Part shown: in pieces, positions 6,126 to 6,745 of the stretch
How positions within the stretch are numbered: position 1 is the stretch's first letter
Layout: each line of letters opens with the position of its first letter
Source: Candidatus Roizmanbacteria bacterium
GTDB lineage: Bacteria; Patescibacteriota; Microgenomatia; UBA1406; GWC2-37-13
Reading direction: 5' to 3'
Assembly (NCBI GenBank): GCA_016206365.1
Contig: JACQRR010000116.1
Coordinates: forward strand, 1-6,745
DNA length: 6,745 bases
Program-made: the position numbers and the translations under genes
The notes under the pieces: model-generated
What the model saw: the letters and a program-made list of their open reading frames with translations, nothing else
Told to the model about the DNA's origin: nothing
The model's database searches: none

Positions 6126-6134
6126 ATTGTATCA
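6126..6134 (-). promoter_or_regulatory. Extended -10 element upstream of the nucleotidyltransferase gene
   Basis: The minus strand reads TGATACAAT (6134-6126), then CGTGATC, then ATG at 6118. It is an extended -10 with TACAAT, 7 nt from the start codon, again with no Shine-Dalgarno and a weak -35 (AACACT at 17 nt). It predicts a leaderless or nearly leaderless transcript starting near 6119. Confidence 0.5.
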
Positions 6135-6192
6135 AATTAAATTTATTGAGTGTTTATTTGATAAATGGAATATCAGAATGCAAAAAATCTTG

Positions 6193-6305
6193 TTGCCCTT
6201 TGGGCAATTTCCGCCCCTGCCTCTTTAAGACAAGTGATCCCGATTCAATCGGGAGAGCTACTAATCATACAATCAAAGGGGGTTTGCGGGGGAATACCCC
6301 CGCAA
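6193..6305. repeat. Three short perfect hairpins in a gene-free stretch
   Basis: Three perfect inverted repeats lie close together: TTGCCC-TTT-GGGCAA (6193-6207), CCCGAT-TCA-ATCGGG (6239-6253) and TTGCGGGGG-AATA-CCCCCGCAA (6284-6305, nine G/C-rich pairs with a 4-nt loop). None is followed by a clean T tract on the plus strand. On the minus strand the first is followed after five bases by six T (6189-6184), so a weak minus-strand terminator is possible there. Similar G/C-rich hairpins are common as dispersed intergenic repeats. Confidence 0.6.
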
Positions 6306-6401
6306 CATCTTGAGAGTTTGGCTTAGGGCTGGTTGTTTAGCTTAAGCGGTTGAGAGTTAGAGGTGGTTATGGGTCAACAAGTAAATAGATGAATGACGCC
6401 A

Positions 6402-6455
6402 GAGAGTTAACCAGCGGTTGAGAGGTGACAAGCGGTAGGGAGTCAACCAGCGTTA
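6402..6455. repeat. Three tandem 18-bp degenerate repeats
   Basis: Three adjacent 18-bp units: GAGAGTTAACCAGCGGTT (6402-6419), GAGAGGTGACAAGCGGTA (6420-6437) and GGGAGTCAACCAGCGTTA (6438-6455). Partial copies lie upstream: AGCGGTTGAGAG is exactly repeated at 6345-6356 and 6413-6424, and GAGAGTT also occurs at 6312 and 6352. The spacing is regular only for the three core units. Repeats of this length resemble iterons or partition sites, but no replication or partition gene is in view. Confidence 0.6.
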
Positions 6456-6491
6456 GCTGGACTTGGCGGCTTAGGTCAGCTGGTAAGCCGC
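6447..6491. repeat. Two adjacent perfect hairpins
   Basis: CCAGC-GTTA-GCTGG (6447-6460) has a 5-bp stem with a 4-nt loop. GCGGCTTA (6466-6473) pairs with TAAGCCGC (6484-6491), an 8-bp perfect stem enclosing GGTCAGCTGG. The first overlaps the end of the third 18-bp repeat. Two tightly spaced stems in a G-skewed non-coding stretch support a folded RNA or a protein-binding DNA structure. Confidence 0.55.
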
Positions 6492-6636
6492 TCACCCCAG
6501 CCAGACTAGTCAGGAGGTCTGTTAGTCTAGGTAAAGGAGTCGGCTAAGATGTAGTCTGGGGTTGTAAGGTCTTAAACCATCAGCTCTGGTCGCCGTCCCT
6601 GTGGGAGTGCCTAGCGTCGGTTGTGGAAGCTCGCCA

Positions 6637-6668
6637 TGTCGCAAAATTATGTGCGATTTGTCGCAAAA
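6637..6668. repeat. Direct repeat TGTCGCAAAA x2, operator-like
   Basis: TGTCGCAAAA occurs at 6637-6646 and 6659-6668, a period of 22 bp (about two helical turns). Between them GTGCGA adds an inverted half-site, so GCGA-TTTG-TCGC (6653-6664) is also a small palindrome. The pair lies 20 bp upstream of the -35 of the rightmost promoter, a position suited to a regulator site. The binding protein is unknown. Confidence 0.4.
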
Positions 6669-6688
6669 AGAGGTAAGACTTTGAAGAA

Positions 6689-6717
6689 TTGTCTTTGCTA
6701 CGAGTTCTTGATAAAAT
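6689..6717 (+). promoter_or_regulatory. Strong promoter firing off the right edge
   Basis: TTGTCT (6689-6694), a 17-nt spacer ending in TGA, then TAAAAT (6712-6717): a 4/6 match at -35 and an extended -10 identical to the box before mod (TGATAAAAT). Transcription should start near 6724 and leave the window. No start codon follows at the 6-7 nt seen for the leftward genes, so the product has a leader or is an RNA. Confidence 0.6.
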
Positions 6718-6745
6718 AGTTTCGAGCGAAGTTGTATATACGCAC

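Larger units (their letters stand above)
6301..6660. other. G+C-rich, G-skewed gene-free region, possible large structured RNA or replication-type site
   Basis: No credible gene is visible on either strand from 6125 to 6745. By direct count 6301-6660 is 186/360 G+C (about 52%), far above neighbouring coding DNA (15/60 in 1081-1140). Over 6301-6540 the plus strand has 80 G and 42 C. The region holds an 18-bp degenerate tandem repeat, local hairpins and a possible long-range pairing of AGACTA (6503-6508) with TAGTCT (6552-6557), continuing toward CCCC (6495-6498) against GGGG (6558-6561). The composition suggests either a structured RNA or DNA of different origin. No promoter clearly reading into it was found. 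Confidence 0.45.

Noticed and set aside
6301..6660. CRISPR array in the repeat region
   Set aside because: The 18-bp units are contiguous and degenerate, with no spacers or conserved long repeats.

Overview
The window is a piece of an AT-rich bacterial genome. Sampled coding stretches are clearly A+T-dominated. No marker gene identifies the species. Standard-code stops (TAA, TGA) fit every gene. Weak or badly spaced Shine-Dalgarno signals, -10-like boxes 6-7 nt upstream of start codons, and short G/C hairpins in the spacers would fit an uncultivated lineage such as Patescibacteria, but that assignment is only a guess.

Left part (1-3958, minus strand): a phage-defence operon read mod -> sduA -> res. 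The type III methyltransferase gene mod (3958-2120) is followed, through an ATGA stop/start overlap, by a Shedu-type (DUF4263, PD-(D/E)XK) nuclease gene (2123-1074). After a 10-nt gap comes the type III restriction helicase/nuclease gene res, which runs off the left edge. Mod and Res together would form a modification-dependent restriction enzyme; the Shedu nuclease between them adds a second defence effector under shared expression.

Middle (3959-4391): a divergent control region. A plus-strand extended -10 promoter (TGCTATAAT) precedes a compact structured RNA with an 11-bp stem, two GAAA-capped hairpins and a possible pseudoknot that reaches a purine-rich GGAGCT just before a T6 tract. A 63-residue helix-turn-helix protein gene follows immediately. 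The arrangement suggests a cis-regulatory leader or small RNA, possibly with a regulator for this locus. I do not recognise the RNA as a known class.

Right part (4388-6118, minus strand): two genes that each appear to have their own promoter. One is a probable pentein-fold (guanidine-modifying superfamily) protein that keeps a GGGGPRC cysteine motif but seems to lack the catalytic histidine. The other carries a polymerase-beta-type nucleotidyltransferase motif. The HTH gene and the pentein gene meet tail to tail with overlapping stop codons.

Far right (6125-6745): no gene seen. After three short perfect hairpins, 6301-6660 rises to about 52% G+C with strong G-over-C bias on the plus strand. 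It contains a degenerate 18-bp tandem repeat and further hairpins, and ends with a 10-bp direct repeat and a good promoter (TTGTCT-N17-TAAAAT with extended TG) firing off the right edge. It could be a large structured RNA, an iteron-like replication or partition site, or decayed repeat DNA.
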